Assembly (NCBI RefSeq): GCF_001921865.1
Contig: NZ_MSCT01000010.1
Coordinates: 372,001 to 436,000, forward strand
Direction: 5' to 3'
From: Pseudomonas chlororaphis
GTDB taxonomy: Bacteria; Pseudomonadota; Gammaproteobacteria; Pseudomonadales; Pseudomonadaceae
Length of the DNA: 64,000 bases
Under the pieces are notes generated by a model, which was not told the DNA's origin, searched no databases, and saw only the letters and a list, made by a program, of their open reading frames with translations. A program made the translations under genes and the position numbers. Positions 9,383 to 17,571 of this stretch are shown here, piece after piece. Each line of letters begins with the position of its first letter. The first letter of the stretch is position 1.

Positions 9383-10294
9383 GTGACGATTTCCGTGAAA
9401 CTCATCATTGCCGCTGTTTACATCCTGTCCATCGCGTATGTGCACCTGCGGGGGCGTGTACGCCATAAACTGGGCCGCCAGCTGAGTGATCACTCGACCT
9501 TCCTGGCCCCGGTCAATTGCTTCCTTTACCTGTTCTCGAAGATCCCCAACCGCCCGTACCTCGACCCGGCCGACTTTCCCGACCTGAGCCCGTTGCAGGC
9601 CCATTGGGAAGAAATCCGCGCCGAGGGCCAGAGCCTGCTCAAGGCGGGGGAGATCAAGCGTTCCGAGCAGTACGACGATGTCGGTTTCAACTCGTTCTTC
9701 AAGAGCGGCTGGAAACGCTTCTACCTGAAGTGGTACGGCGAAAGCCATCCATCGGCGATGAAGCTGTGCCCACGCACCACCGAGCTGGTACAGAGTATCG
9801 GTTCGATCAAGGCGGCGATGTTCGCCGAATTGCCGCCGGGCTCGAAACTGGTGCGCCATCGCGACCCCTACGCCGGTTCCTACCGTTACCACCTGGGCCT
9901 GGAAACGCCTAACAGCGCCGGTTGCTACATCAATGTCGACGGCGAGAACTATCACTGGCGCGACGGCGAAGCGGTGATGTTCGACGAGACCTACATTCAT
10001 TACGCGGAAAACACCACCGAGCAGAACCGCATCATCCTGTTCTGCGACGTGGAGCGGCCGATGAAGTACCGCTGGGCTGCGGGGTTCAACCGTTGGTTCA
10101 GCCGCACCGTGATGGCCGCCGCCGGCGCGCCGAACGATGCCGGCGACCGCACCGGCGGCCTGAACCGCGCCTTCGCCAAGCTGTACAAGATCCGCTTGCG
10201 CGGTAAAGAGCTGAAAAAGCGCAACCGCACGCGGTACTACCTGGAAAAGTGGGCGATCTTCGCCGCGCTGTTGCTGCTGTTCATCTTTATCTGA
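9383..10294 (+). CDS. lpxO: Lipid A 2-hydroxylase LpxO-like (aspartyl/asparaginyl beta-hydroxylase family)
   Basis: About 300 aa. An N-terminal membrane helix, the conserved VRHKLGRQLSDHSTFLAPVNC block, the Fe(II)-binding LVRHRDPYAGSYRYHLGL motif, a distal HYAEN histidine and a C-terminal hydrophobic helix match LpxO. This Fe2+/2-oxoglutarate dioxygenase adds a 2-hydroxyl to a secondary lipid A acyl chain at the inner membrane. Neither start is strong: GTG at 9383 gives an N-terminal MTISV, while GTG at 9395 gives MKLIIAAVYIL, which resembles other LpxO N-termini. It stands alone between 280-bp gaps. Confidence 0.85.
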   Translation: MTISVKLIIAAVYILSIAYVHLRGRVRHKLGRQLSDHSTFLAPVNCFLYLFSKIPNRPYLDPADFPDLSPLQAHWEEIRAEGQSLLKAGEIKRSEQYDDVGFNSFFKSGWKRFYLKWYGESHPSAMKLCPRTTELVQSIGSIKAAMFAELPPGSKLVRHRDPYAGSYRYHLGLETPNSAGCYINVDGENYHWRDGEAVMFDETYIHYAENTTEQNRIILFCDVERPMKYRWAAGFNRWFSRTVMAAAGAPNDAGDRTGGLNRAFAKLYKIRLRGKELKKRNRTRYYLEKWAIFAALLLLFIFI

Positions 10295-10306
10295 GCATGT
10301 TTCACG

Positions 10307-10338
10307 GGCCGCCTCGTTCTTCTAGGGGCGAGGCGGCC
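10307..10338 (+). terminator. Hairpin downstream of lpxO (possible terminator)
   Basis: A perfect 10-bp G+C-rich inverted repeat (10307-10316 with 10329-10338) 13 bp after the lpxO stop. There is no U tract on either strand, so it may be a stability hairpin rather than an intrinsic terminator. Confidence 0.5.
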
Positions 10339-10575
10339 TGCGATGCTCTCGCAAGGCTTTCCACTTGCCCCCTCTGTGCGGCAATCCGCATCGCTTTTCC
10401 CCATCTCCTCGCGTCCCACGTGCCCGCGCAACGCATTGCCCCTGGCTGGCCGACGTGCCCGGCCGGGTCGATAATTTGTGTTACATGTCTGACGGATTAT
10501 TTAATTAACAAGGCCGAACCCGAGACGTAGCCTGGACTCGAAAGCGATAACCCGTCGCCACCCAAGGGGGCCGTC

Positions 10576-10941
10576 ATGAACCATCTGCTTCGTACGCTTG
10601 CCGCGCTCGCCCTGGTCGGCTGGGCCGGCAGCCCGGCGTTCGCCGCGCCCCGGGCGCCGCTCGCGGACCCAAGCCCGAGCGCCATGCTGCTGGCGCAGAA
10701 CCTGCCGGGCAGCAACAACAATCCCTACAACAGCCCGATCCGCCGGGCCAACCCCAACAGCATGCAGGGCACCCAGCCCAGCGCGCCGCCGGTACGCGGG
10801 CCGACCACGGTGCCGGTGCCGCGGCCGCCGACCCTGGAGAACGGCGGCATCGGCAACGGTTATCCGCGCACCGGCGCGCAACCACCGCGAATCATCGACC
10901 CGAGTGTCAAGACCGCTCCCCGCGACCCACAGCAGCGATAG
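10576..10941 (+). CDS. Small exported proline/asparagine-rich protein of unknown function
   Basis: 121 aa. Residues 1-24 form a signal peptide ending AFAA. The rest is low complexity, rich in Pro, Asn, Gly and Arg (GSNNNPYNSP, PPVRGPTTVPVPRPP), with no cysteines and no predicted globular core, so probably a disordered periplasmic or secreted peptide. It lies 66 bp upstream of the PQQ-dependent dehydrogenase and may share a transcript. I do not recognise the family. Confidence 0.7.
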   Translation: MNHLLRTLAALALVGWAGSPAFAAPRAPLADPSPSAMLLAQNLPGSNNNPYNSPIRRANPNSMQGTQPSAPPVRGPTTVPVPRPPTLENGGIGNGYPRTGAQPPRIIDPSVKTAPRDPQQR

Positions 10942-11007
10942 ACGCTGACCGCCCCAGGTCGATGCCGGCCTGGGCGGAACCCTTTTTATCGACAGAAGGA
11001 ATCGTGC

Positions 11008-12159
11008 ATGTTGCGTAAAACCCTCCTGGCCAGTGTCTGCGCCAGTCTTTTGCTCGGCAGCACGCTCCCCGCGCTAGCCGCCACCAGCCAACAGTTCCCG
11101 AGCGAGCAGGGCACTCTTGATGTGACCCCGGTGGCCGAGGGCCTGGATCACCCCTGGGCCTTGGCGTTCCTTCCGGACCGCCAGGGCATCCTGGTCACCG
11201 AACGTCCCGGCAACCTGCGGCTGGTGGACGCCGACGGCAAGCTCTCGGTGCCGCTGGGCGGCGTGCCGCAGGTCTGGGCCAAAGGGCAGGGCGGCTTGCT
11301 GGACGTGGCCTTGTCACCGGACTTCAAGCAGGACCGCCTGGTCTACCTGTCTTATGCCGAAGGCGGCGGAGAGGGCGGTACGGCGGGGACCGCCGTTGGG
11401 CGCGGACGATTGTCCGAGGACTTGAAGACTCTCAAGGACTTCCAGGTGATTTTCCGCCAGGCGCCCAAACTGTCGACGGGCAACCATTTTGGCTCGCGCC
11501 TGGTGTTCGATCGCGCCGGTTATCTGTTCGTCACCCTGGGGGAAAACAACGACCGCCCGACCGCCCAGGACCTGGACAAGCTGCAAGGCAAGATCGTGCG
11601 GCTGTTCCCCGATGGCCGGGTTCCGGACGACAACCCCTTTGTCGGCCAGCCAGGCGTGCGCCCGGAGATCTGGTCCTACGGCCACCGCAACCCCCAGGGC
11701 GCGGCGTTCAACCCCTGGAGCGGCACCCTGTGGGATAACGAGCACGGACCCAAGGGCGGCGACGAGATCAACCTGATCGAGCGCGGCAAGAATTATGGCT
11801 GGCCCCTGGCGACCCACGGCATCAACTATTCCGGCCAGCCGATTCCCGAAGCCCAGGGCAAGACCGCCCCGGGCACTGTGGCGCCGCGGCATGTCTGGGA
11901 GCAATCGCCGGGTATCAGCGGCATGGCGTTCTACGACAGCGATCGCTTCAAGCCCTGGCAGCACAACCTGTTCATCGGCGCCCTGGCGTCCCAGGAACTG
12001 ATCCGCTTGCAGTTCGATGGCGACAAGGTCGGCCACGAAGAGCGCCTACTGGGCCAGCTCAAGGCGCGGATCCGCGACGTGCGCCAGGGGCCGGACGGCT
12101 ATCTGTATGTGTTGACCGACGAAGACAAAGGCACGCTGTACAAGGTCGGCCTGGAATAA
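11008..12159 (+). CDS. yliI: PQQ-dependent soluble aldose sugar dehydrogenase (YliI-like)
   Basis: 383 aa with a signal peptide (residues 1-24, ..PALAA), so periplasmic. The six-bladed beta-propeller fold of glucose/sorbosone dehydrogenases is indicated by LDHPWALAFLPD, GGLLDVALSPDF, LSTGNHFGSRLVFD (PQQ/active-site His region), YGHRNPQGAAFNP and NEHGPKGGDEIN. The family oxidises aldoses to lactones with PQQ as cofactor. Length and motifs match E. coli YliI. AGAAGGAA precedes the ATG by about 8 bp. Confidence 0.9.
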   Translation: MLRKTLLASVCASLLLGSTLPALAATSQQFPSEQGTLDVTPVAEGLDHPWALAFLPDRQGILVTERPGNLRLVDADGKLSVPLGGVPQVWAKGQGGLLDVALSPDFKQDRLVYLSYAEGGGEGGTAGTAVGRGRLSEDLKTLKDFQVIFRQAPKLSTGNHFGSRLVFDRAGYLFVTLGENNDRPTAQDLDKLQGKIVRLFPDGRVPDDNPFVGQPGVRPEIWSYGHRNPQGAAFNPWSGTLWDNEHGPKGGDEINLIERGKNYGWPLATHGINYSGQPIPEAQGKTAPGTVAPRHVWEQSPGISGMAFYDSDRFKPWQHNLFIGALASQELIRLQFDGDKVGHEERLLGQLKARIRDVRQGPDGYLYVLTDEDKGTLYKVGLE

Positions 12160-12169
12160 CCGCACCTCT

Positions 12170-12268
12170 CTTGCAGGAGCGAAGCTTGCTCGCGAAAGAT
12201 CGTCAACGATGACGCCGTCGCCAGATGAAGCGCCGCTGTGCGGCTATCGCGAGCAAGCTCGCTCCTAC
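12170..12268. repeat. REP doublet (REPIN), GTAGGAGCGAGC family
   Basis: An imperfect copy (CTTGCAGGAGCGAAGCTTGC) at 12170-12197 and a full inverted copy at 12245-12268. The second copy supplies the stop codon (12265-12267) of the minus-strand GNAT/C39 gene. It separates two convergent genes. Confidence 0.88.
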
Positions 12269-13368
12269 AAGGGGTGGGGATGGTAGAGAATCACCGCGGC
12301 CTGCAACTTGCCGCTGCCGAAGCGGCACATCTTGGCGAACTCGCCGTGGCTGACCGGCAGGTGCTGGCAATCCATCGCCTGACGGTGCTGGCTGTGGTCC
12401 ACATCGGGGTCGTGCAGGTAGACGAACTCCTCGTCGCAGTCGGTGACCATGACCCAGTGCGGGGCCTTGGAGCGGGTCAGGCGGTAGCTGCTGATCAGCA
12501 CCAGCGGCTGGCCGCCGTCGGCCAATAGCGCCGGCAGGTCCAGGGGGCCGCCCAGCACCTGCAAGACCTCGCTGGCATCGAGCTCGGCGCAGAACTCTTC
12601 GTGCACCAGGCGCATGACGTCTTTTTTATGCTCGTCGCGTACCCCGCCCAGAAACAGCGGGCCCTGGGTATTGACCTGCAACCTGACCCTGAAGCCCCGG
12701 CGCCATGCGGCCAACGCCAGGCCCTGGGGGCTGCAGCCGCCGTGGCCGGAGGTCATGAACACGGTGGTCGCCTCACGCCAGATCTGCAGCTCCTCGCGCC
12801 TTTGCAGGGCGCGCGCAGGTTGCAACGCGCCCATGGCCATCAACAGGCAAGCCGGGCCGCAGGTGAAGTCGGTGGTCTGCGGGTAATAGGGCACGCGGAT
12901 CGGGCGGGTCTCGCGGTGCTGCACGATGCGCTTTTCCAGGCGCAGGGCATCGGCCCGGTCTTCGTAGTACTGCTGCAGAACGGCGAAGCGCCGATAGCCG
13001 TGGCGTTCGTAGAGGGCAATGGCGCGCGGGTTGTCGGTTCGCACCTCGAGCCGCAGGTATGCGCAGTCGTGTTCCCGCGCGCAGCTTTCGATCCGCTCCA
13101 GCAGGCGTTTGCCCAGGCCCAGCCCGCGGGCCTCGACGGCGGTGGCGATGGAATACAGGCGAGCCAGGGATGTGCCGCGGTGGAACAGCACCAGGGCATA
13201 ACCCAGCAATTGCGCGGTCTGCTCGGCGACGATCAATTGCCCATGGGCGCGGCTGATCATCCACTGGAAACTGCGCACCGTCAGGCGATCGCTGGTGAAA
13301 CATTGCTGTTCCAGCCGGAGCAGGGCCGGCAAGTCTTCGGGGGTGGCACTGCGCAAGACAAGGTCCAT
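12265..13368 (-). CDS. GNAT acetyltransferase-peptidase C39-like fusion protein
   Basis: 367 aa with two domains. Residues 1-150 are a RimI-like GNAT acetyltransferase (acetyl-CoA loop EARGLGLGKRLL at about 79-90; NPRAIALYERHGY). Residues 155-365 are a papain-like C39 peptidase domain: DFTCGPACLLMAMG with nucleophile candidate Cys170, and a late PHWVMVTDCDEEFVYLHDPD block with the candidate His and Asp. Divergent from the RimK-like ATP-grasp gene with 92 bp between starts. Comparative genomics has described ATP-grasp ligase, GNAT and papain-like peptidase associations as candidate peptide-tag or metabolite systems. The substrate is unknown. Confidence 0.85.
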   Translation of the reverse strand: MDLVLRSATPEDLPALLRLEQQCFTSDRLTVRSFQWMISRAHGQLIVAEQTAQLLGYALVLFHRGTSLARLYSIATAVEARGLGLGKRLLERIESCAREHDCAYLRLEVRTDNPRAIALYERHGYRRFAVLQQYYEDRADALRLEKRIVQHRETRPIRVPYYPQTTDFTCGPACLLMAMGALQPARALQRREELQIWREATTVFMTSGHGGCSPQGLALAAWRRGFRVRLQVNTQGPLFLGGVRDEHKKDVMRLVHEEFCAELDASEVLQVLGGPLDLPALLADGGQPLVLISSYRLTRSKAPHWVMVTDCDEEFVYLHDPDVDHSQHRQAMDCQHLPVSHGEFAKMCRFGSGKLQAAVILYHPHPL

Positions 13369-13460
13369 ATAACCGCCGTAAAAGTTGCGTAATGAAACGA
13401 GACTTTGAAAAAAGTTCGTGCTTAATAGAAACGGTCTAGTTCTTAAGCGGGTCGAACTCT

Positions 13461-15047
13461 ATGTCAGCGGTACAAGGTCATTGGCGTGAAGTATCCAAGC
13501 AAAGTTTGCCGGCGGCAATAACGCCCGTTACTTATTTTCCAGCCCCTGGTGAAACGTCCAGCCAGTTGCTGATTATTGTCGAGCGCAAGGAAGATTGGGC
13601 TTCCTATTTCCCCAGCGAAGACATCGTCAGCGCTCAGGAATACCTTGAGCAGGGCCGGGAAAACCCGCCCGGCAAGCGGGTCCAGGTGATCAACCTGTGT
13701 CGCAGCTACAAGTACCTGGGCCACGGTTACTACTGTTCGCTGCTGGCTGAAGCGCGCGGGCACAAGGTGATTCCCTCGGTACGCACCATCAGCGAACTGA
13801 CCCGCAAGTCGCTCTACGGGCTGGCCCTGGACGACCTGGATAAAACCCTGGAAAAGTCCCTGGACAATCATCTTTATCGCGATACCGAAGGTTTTACCCT
13901 GACGCTGTATTTTGGACAAACCCATATAGAGCCGTTGCAGGAGTTTGCTCGCCAGTTGTTTGAAGTTTTTCCCTGCCCGATATTACTGGTGGACTTCAAA
14001 CGAACTAACGGCTGGCATATCGAAGGCGTGAAGTCCGGTGCGCTGCATAAGTTGCGCGAAGACCAGGAAGATCAATTCGCCCACTCCCTGGACAACTTCA
14101 GCCGCAAGATCTGGCGCATGCCGCGCTCGAAAAGACTGGCCCGCTACGACCTGGCGATCCTGCACGACCCGCAGGAAGCCTTGCCGCCTTCCAATGCCCG
14201 GGCGCTGGAGAACTTTGTCCGGGTCGGCAAGGGCCTGGGCATCGACGTCGAACTGATCGAGAAGAAGGATTACCCGCGAATCGCCGAGTACGACGCCTTG
14301 CTGATCCGCGAGACCACCAGCGTCGACAACCACACCTATCGCTTCGCCAAGAAAGCCGAGAGCGAAGGCCTGGTGGTGATGGACGATCCGGCGTCGATCC
14401 TGCGCTGTACCAACAAGGTCTACCTGAGCGATCTGCTGCACAGCCATCAGCTGGGCATGCCCGCCACCGAGATTCTCTACAAGGAGCGACCGCAGGACTT
14501 CGAGCGGGTCGGCGAGCGCCTGGGGTTCCCGCTGGTGCTGAAGATTCCCGACGGCTGCTTCTCCCGCGGGGTGATCAAGGTCGAGAGCCAGCAGGCGCTG
14601 CTCGAAGCCACCGCCGAGTTGTTCGAGCATTCGGTGTTGCTGCTGGCCCAGGAGTTTTTCTACACCGAGTACGACTGGCGCATCGGTGTGCTCAATCGCA
14701 AGCCGATCTTCGCCTGCCAGTACTTCATGTCCAGGGGCCATTGGCAGATCTACAACCACAAGGCCAAGGGCCAGGACATCAACGGCGAATGCCGCACCCT
14801 GGCGATCCACGAAGCGCCGCGGGCGGTGGTGGAGCTGGCGGTGAAGACCGCCAACCTGATCGGCGACGGCCTGTACGGCGTGGACTTGAAGCAGTCCGGC
14901 GACAAGGTGGTGGTGATCGAGGTCAACGACAACCCGAACCTCGACGCCGGCATCGAAGACGCCTACCTGCAGGACGACCTGTATTCCCTGGTGCTGGAGG
15001 AGCTCGTCCGCCGCCTGGAGCTCAAGCGCCGCGGACAGGCCTGGTGA
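13461..15047 (+). CDS. RimK-family ATP-grasp ligase with N-terminal RLAN domain
   Basis: 528 aa. Residues about 30-185 match the RLAN domain found at the N-terminus of long RimK homologues (starting LLIIVERKEDWASYFPSEDI), and residues 290-520 are the ATP-grasp fold: NKVYLSDLL, FPLVLKIPDGCFSRGV (ATP loop), AQEFFYTEYDWRIGVLN and the metal-binding VIEVNDNPNLDAGIED. Such ligases join amino acids or peptides through acyl-phosphate intermediates. It is twice the length of RimK itself, so ribosomal S6 glutamylation is not implied. It is followed after 7 bp by a CorA-like gene. Confidence 0.88.
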   Translation: MSAVQGHWREVSKQSLPAAITPVTYFPAPGETSSQLLIIVERKEDWASYFPSEDIVSAQEYLEQGRENPPGKRVQVINLCRSYKYLGHGYYCSLLAEARGHKVIPSVRTISELTRKSLYGLALDDLDKTLEKSLDNHLYRDTEGFTLTLYFGQTHIEPLQEFARQLFEVFPCPILLVDFKRTNGWHIEGVKSGALHKLREDQEDQFAHSLDNFSRKIWRMPRSKRLARYDLAILHDPQEALPPSNARALENFVRVGKGLGIDVELIEKKDYPRIAEYDALLIRETTSVDNHTYRFAKKAESEGLVVMDDPASILRCTNKVYLSDLLHSHQLGMPATEILYKERPQDFERVGERLGFPLVLKIPDGCFSRGVIKVESQQALLEATAELFEHSVLLLAQEFFYTEYDWRIGVLNRKPIFACQYFMSRGHWQIYNHKAKGQDINGECRTLAIHEAPRAVVELAVKTANLIGDGLYGVDLKQSGDKVVVIEVNDNPNLDAGIEDAYLQDDLYSLVLEELVRRLELKRRGQAW

Positions 15048-15054
15048 GCGGACG

Positions 15055-15993
15055 ATGATCAACCGCTACCGACTGACCCAGGGCCGCTTGCTGGCGGTCG
15101 AGCAACTGGACGCCGAGGTGATGCTGTTCAGCAACCCGGACCCGGCCGAGCGCGACCTGCTGCGCACCGGCTTCAAGCTCGACGAGCATGCCCTGGCCTC
15201 GGCACTGGACCCCGACGAGGTGTCGCGCATCGAGTTTCATCCGGACAACCTGTTCCTGATCTGGAAACGCCCGGAAAACTACTCCGGCGGCGGCAGCCTG
15301 TCGTTCGAGGTGTCGTCCTGCGGCCTGCTGTTTTCTCCCCAGCGGTTGCTGGTGATTGCCCACGACGACACGCCACTCAACGGCCTGGGCACGCGCCAGG
15401 CCCTGCATAGCCCCCTGGATGTGCTGCTGGACCTGTTGTCGAGCAACATCCATCACTACCTGGGGCACCTGAAAGTGATCAAGCTGGTCGCCCGCGAGTT
15501 GCAGCAGAAATTCAACGAGTCGATGGAAAACCGCCACCTGATCCAGATGTTCAACCTCAGCGAAAGCCTGATCTATTACATCAACGCCCTGCACAGCAAC
15601 GGCGCGGTGCTGACCCGGCTGCGCAACCACGCCGAGAAGGAGCGTTTCAGCGTCGAGGCCATCGGCCTGATCGACGACCTGATCATCGAGAACAACCAGT
15701 GCTACAAGCAGGCGGAAATCTATTCGACGGTGTTTTCCGGGCTGATCGACGCGCGCGGCAACCTGATGAACAACAACATGAACAGCCTGCTGCGCAAACT
15801 CACCCTGATCAACGTGGTATTCCTGCCGCTGAACCTGATCGCCAGCATCGGCGGCATGTCCGAGTTCAGCATGATGACCGCCGGCACCCCGTGGTGGGTC
15901 GCCTATCCGCTGTTCCTGGCGGCCATGTTGCTGGGGGCCGGGGGGATGGTGCTGGGGCTCAGGCGCCTGGCCGGCAGCGGCAAGTGCGCCTGA
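15055..15993 (+). CDS. CorA-family metal transporter-like protein lacking the GMN motif
   Basis: 312 aa. A cytoplasmic alpha/beta domain and long coiled stalk helix (about 130-240), then two C-terminal membrane helices (about 248-266 and 279-302) as in CorA/ZntB channels. The diagnostic GMN after the first helix is GMS here (Gly267-Met268-Ser269), which may alter ion selectivity. Start is 7 bp after the RimK-like stop, so the two are probably one operon. The transported ion is unknown. Confidence 0.84.
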   Translation: MINRYRLTQGRLLAVEQLDAEVMLFSNPDPAERDLLRTGFKLDEHALASALDPDEVSRIEFHPDNLFLIWKRPENYSGGGSLSFEVSSCGLLFSPQRLLVIAHDDTPLNGLGTRQALHSPLDVLLDLLSSNIHHYLGHLKVIKLVARELQQKFNESMENRHLIQMFNLSESLIYYINALHSNGAVLTRLRNHAEKERFSVEAIGLIDDLIIENNQCYKQAEIYSTVFSGLIDARGNLMNNNMNSLLRKLTLINVVFLPLNLIASIGGMSEFSMMTAGTPWWVAYPLFLAAMLLGAGGMVLGLRRLAGSGKCA

Positions 15994-15997
15994 GGCG

Positions 15998-16762
15998 TCA
16001 GGCCGGTTGCAGGGTCAGCACCTCGAAGCCGTCGCGGGTCACCGCCACCGTGTGCTCCCACTGCGCCGACAGGCGATTGTCGCGGGTCACCACGGTCCAG
16101 CCGTCCTTGAGGTCGCGCACCCGGGGGCTGCCCTGGTTGATCATCGGCTCGATGGTGAACACCATGCCTTCGCGCAGCTCCAAGCCGGTGCCGGGGCGGC
16201 CGAAATGCAGGATCTGCGGCTCTTCGTGCATCTGCCGGCCGATGCCGTGGCCGCAATACTCGCGCACCACGCTGTAGCCCCGGGTTTCGGCGTGTTTCTG
16301 GATGGCGTGGCCGATATCCCCCAGCCGGGCGCCGGGGCGGACCACCTTGATGCCTTCCCACATCGCCTCGAAGGTGGTGTTCACCAGGTGTTGGGCCTTG
16401 GGGTTGACCGTGCCGATCAGGTACATCTTGCTGGCGTCGGCGATAAAGCCGTTTTTTTCCAGGGTGATGTCGATGTTGACGATATCGCCGTCCTTGAGCA
16501 CCGCCTGTTCATGGGGCATGCCGTGGCACACCACCTCGTTGATCGAGGTATTGATCGAGTAGGGGTAGTTGTACTGGCCCTTGCTCGCCGGGCGCGCGCC
16601 CAGGTCGTGGCGGATAAACCGCTCGACCGCGGTGTCCAGTTCCATCGTGGAAAGGCCGGGCGCGACCAGCTCGTCGAGGAAGGTGAACACCGTCGCCAGC
16701 AGGCGCCCCGATTCGCGCATCAGCGCCAGTTGTTGCGGGGTCTTGATCAGGGCCTGGGTCAT
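15998..16762 (-). CDS. map: Type I methionine aminopeptidase (accessory copy)
   Basis: 254 aa. All expected metal and catalytic elements are visible: VCHGMPH (His), NIDITLEKNGFIADASKMY (two Asp), YCGHGIGRQMHEEP (His), FTIEPMI (Glu) and QWEHTVAVT (Glu). It removes N-terminal Met from nascent proteins in the cytoplasm. The start overlaps the stop of the ParD-like gene by 4 nt (ATGA), so it is the second gene of a two-gene operon. The housekeeping map of pseudomonads normally sits near rpsB, so this is probably a paralogue. Confidence 0.92.
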   Translation of the reverse strand: MTQALIKTPQQLALMRESGRLLATVFTFLDELVAPGLSTMELDTAVERFIRHDLGARPASKGQYNYPYSINTSINEVVCHGMPHEQAVLKDGDIVNIDITLEKNGFIADASKMYLIGTVNPKAQHLVNTTFEAMWEGIKVVRPGARLGDIGHAIQKHAETRGYSVVREYCGHGIGRQMHEEPQILHFGRPGTGLELREGMVFTIEPMINQGSPRVRDLKDGWTVVTRDNRLSAQWEHTVAVTRDGFEVLTLQPA

Positions 16763-16962
16763 TCGCTGCGGCCCCTGATCAAATCGGTCTTGTTCAACAG
16801 CAGCTTGTTGATCAGGTCGTTGTAGGCCAGGTGCGGGTTGAGCTCGGCCAACAGGCCGATCTTGATCCAGAACTCGGCCTGGGCGTTGATGGAGCGATCC
16901 ATGGCGTCGCTGGCGACGCGGATCTGTTCATGCAATTGCTCTGAAATCTTGACGATGCCCAC
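16759..16962 (-). CDS. ParD-like family protein (antitoxin-like)
   Basis: 67 aa. The sequence MGIVKISEQLHEQIRVASDAMDRSINAQAEFW.. has the short beta-strand plus two helices pattern of ribbon-helix-helix proteins and matches ParD-like family proteins. Members resemble type II antitoxins, but here the coupled partner is a methionine aminopeptidase, not a ParE toxin. An AT-rich imperfect palindrome at 16982-17009 lies directly upstream and is a plausible autoregulatory operator. Confidence 0.75.
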   Translation of the reverse strand: MGIVKISEQLHEQIRVASDAMDRSINAQAEFWIKIGLLAELNPHLAYNDLINKLLLNKTDLIRGRSE

Positions 16963-16981
16963 AGGGTCGATGCTCCAGTAA

Positions 16982-17009
16982 ATATACGAAGCATATACGT
17001 TTCATATAT
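16982..17009 (-). promoter_or_regulatory. AT-rich imperfect palindrome upstream of the ParD-like gene
   Basis: ATATACGAA (16982-16990) and TTCATATAT (17001-17009) are inverted with one mismatch, and TATACG occurs twice in the interval. It is 20 bp upstream of the ParD-like ATG in otherwise GC-rich DNA. An operator bound by the ribbon-helix-helix protein is inferred, not shown. Confidence 0.4.
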
Positions 17010-17042
17010 TCATGGGCAATCGCGATCACCCGTTCGCCGGGC

Positions 17043-17378
17043 TCAGGCCTGCTGGCCGGCAGGGCTGGCGGAGCGCCGCTGGCGAAGCCCGCGAACCACC
17101 AGATAGAACAGCGGGCCGATGGAAACGAACACCGCCGTCAGCAGCAGATAAGGCAGTACCGACCAGGCCGATTGGCCGCGGGACCTGGCGTCGCGGTAGA
17201 TCCAGATGCCGGCCAGGGTGGCCAGCAGGTACAGGTCGATCACCACTTGGGCAGTATCGGGACGGGACATCAGGCTGATGCCGAAATCGATCAGCGATTG
17301 TTCCGCCTGGAGCATCACGGCGCCGGTGTAGCCGGCAAAGGCGATCAGGGCGATCAACGGCAAGGCGACAGACTTCAT
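17043..17378 (-). CDS. DUF2834-like small membrane protein
   Basis: 111 aa from the ATG at 17378, preceded by GGAAGGA. Three hydrophobic segments (about 5-24, 44-62, 73-95) and the IDLYLLATLAGIWIYRDARSRG and GPLFYLVVRG patterns fit the DUF2834 family of small inner-membrane proteins of unknown function. A much longer open frame through this region on the same strand is antisense to the dehydratase gene and is not coding. Confidence 0.72.
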   Translation of the reverse strand: MKSVALPLIALIAFAGYTGAVMLQAEQSLIDFGISLMSRPDTAQVVIDLYLLATLAGIWIYRDARSRGQSAWSVLPYLLLTAVFVSIGPLFYLVVRGLRQRRSASPAGQQA

Positions 17379-17465
17379 GCGTTCCTTCCTTGGTTTCATG
17401 AGGGGGGCTGGGGCTTGGATGAGCGGGGAGATTAGCAGGCAATGGTTCCGCGAAAGAATGAGCCG

Positions 17466-17494
17466 TTGACTTGCCAACTGTGGGCCGGTTAATT
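17466..17494 (+). promoter_or_regulatory. Sigma-70-type promoter of the threonine dehydratase attenuator
   Basis: TTGACT (17466-17471), a 17-bp spacer, and TTAATT (17489-17494). The predicted start is at about 17501-17503, which coincides with the ATG of the leader peptide. No Shine-Dalgarno sequence precedes that ATG, consistent with a leaderless message. Confidence 0.6.
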
Positions 17495-17502
17495 TCCTGG
17501 CC

Positions 17503-17571
17503 ATGACTTTTTCCGCATTGCGTTCCCAGCCAAGCATTATTACCGCCATTCCTGATTGGCGGGCTTGCTGA
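17503..17571 (+). CDS. Putative isoleucine-rich leader peptide of the attenuator
   Basis: A 22-codon open frame, ATG at 17503 and TGA at 17569-17571. It contains Ile-Ile-Thr-Ala-Ile (codons ATT ATT ACC GCC ATT, 17536-17550) directly overlapping the first arm of a downstream hairpin, then ends just after the second arm. The regulatory codons match the end product of the pathway served by the next gene. There is no ribosome-binding site, and the predicted transcription start is at or within two bases of the ATG. It is too short for homology-based proof, so the call rests on architecture. Confidence 0.6.
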   Translation: MTFSALRSQPSIITAIPDWRAC

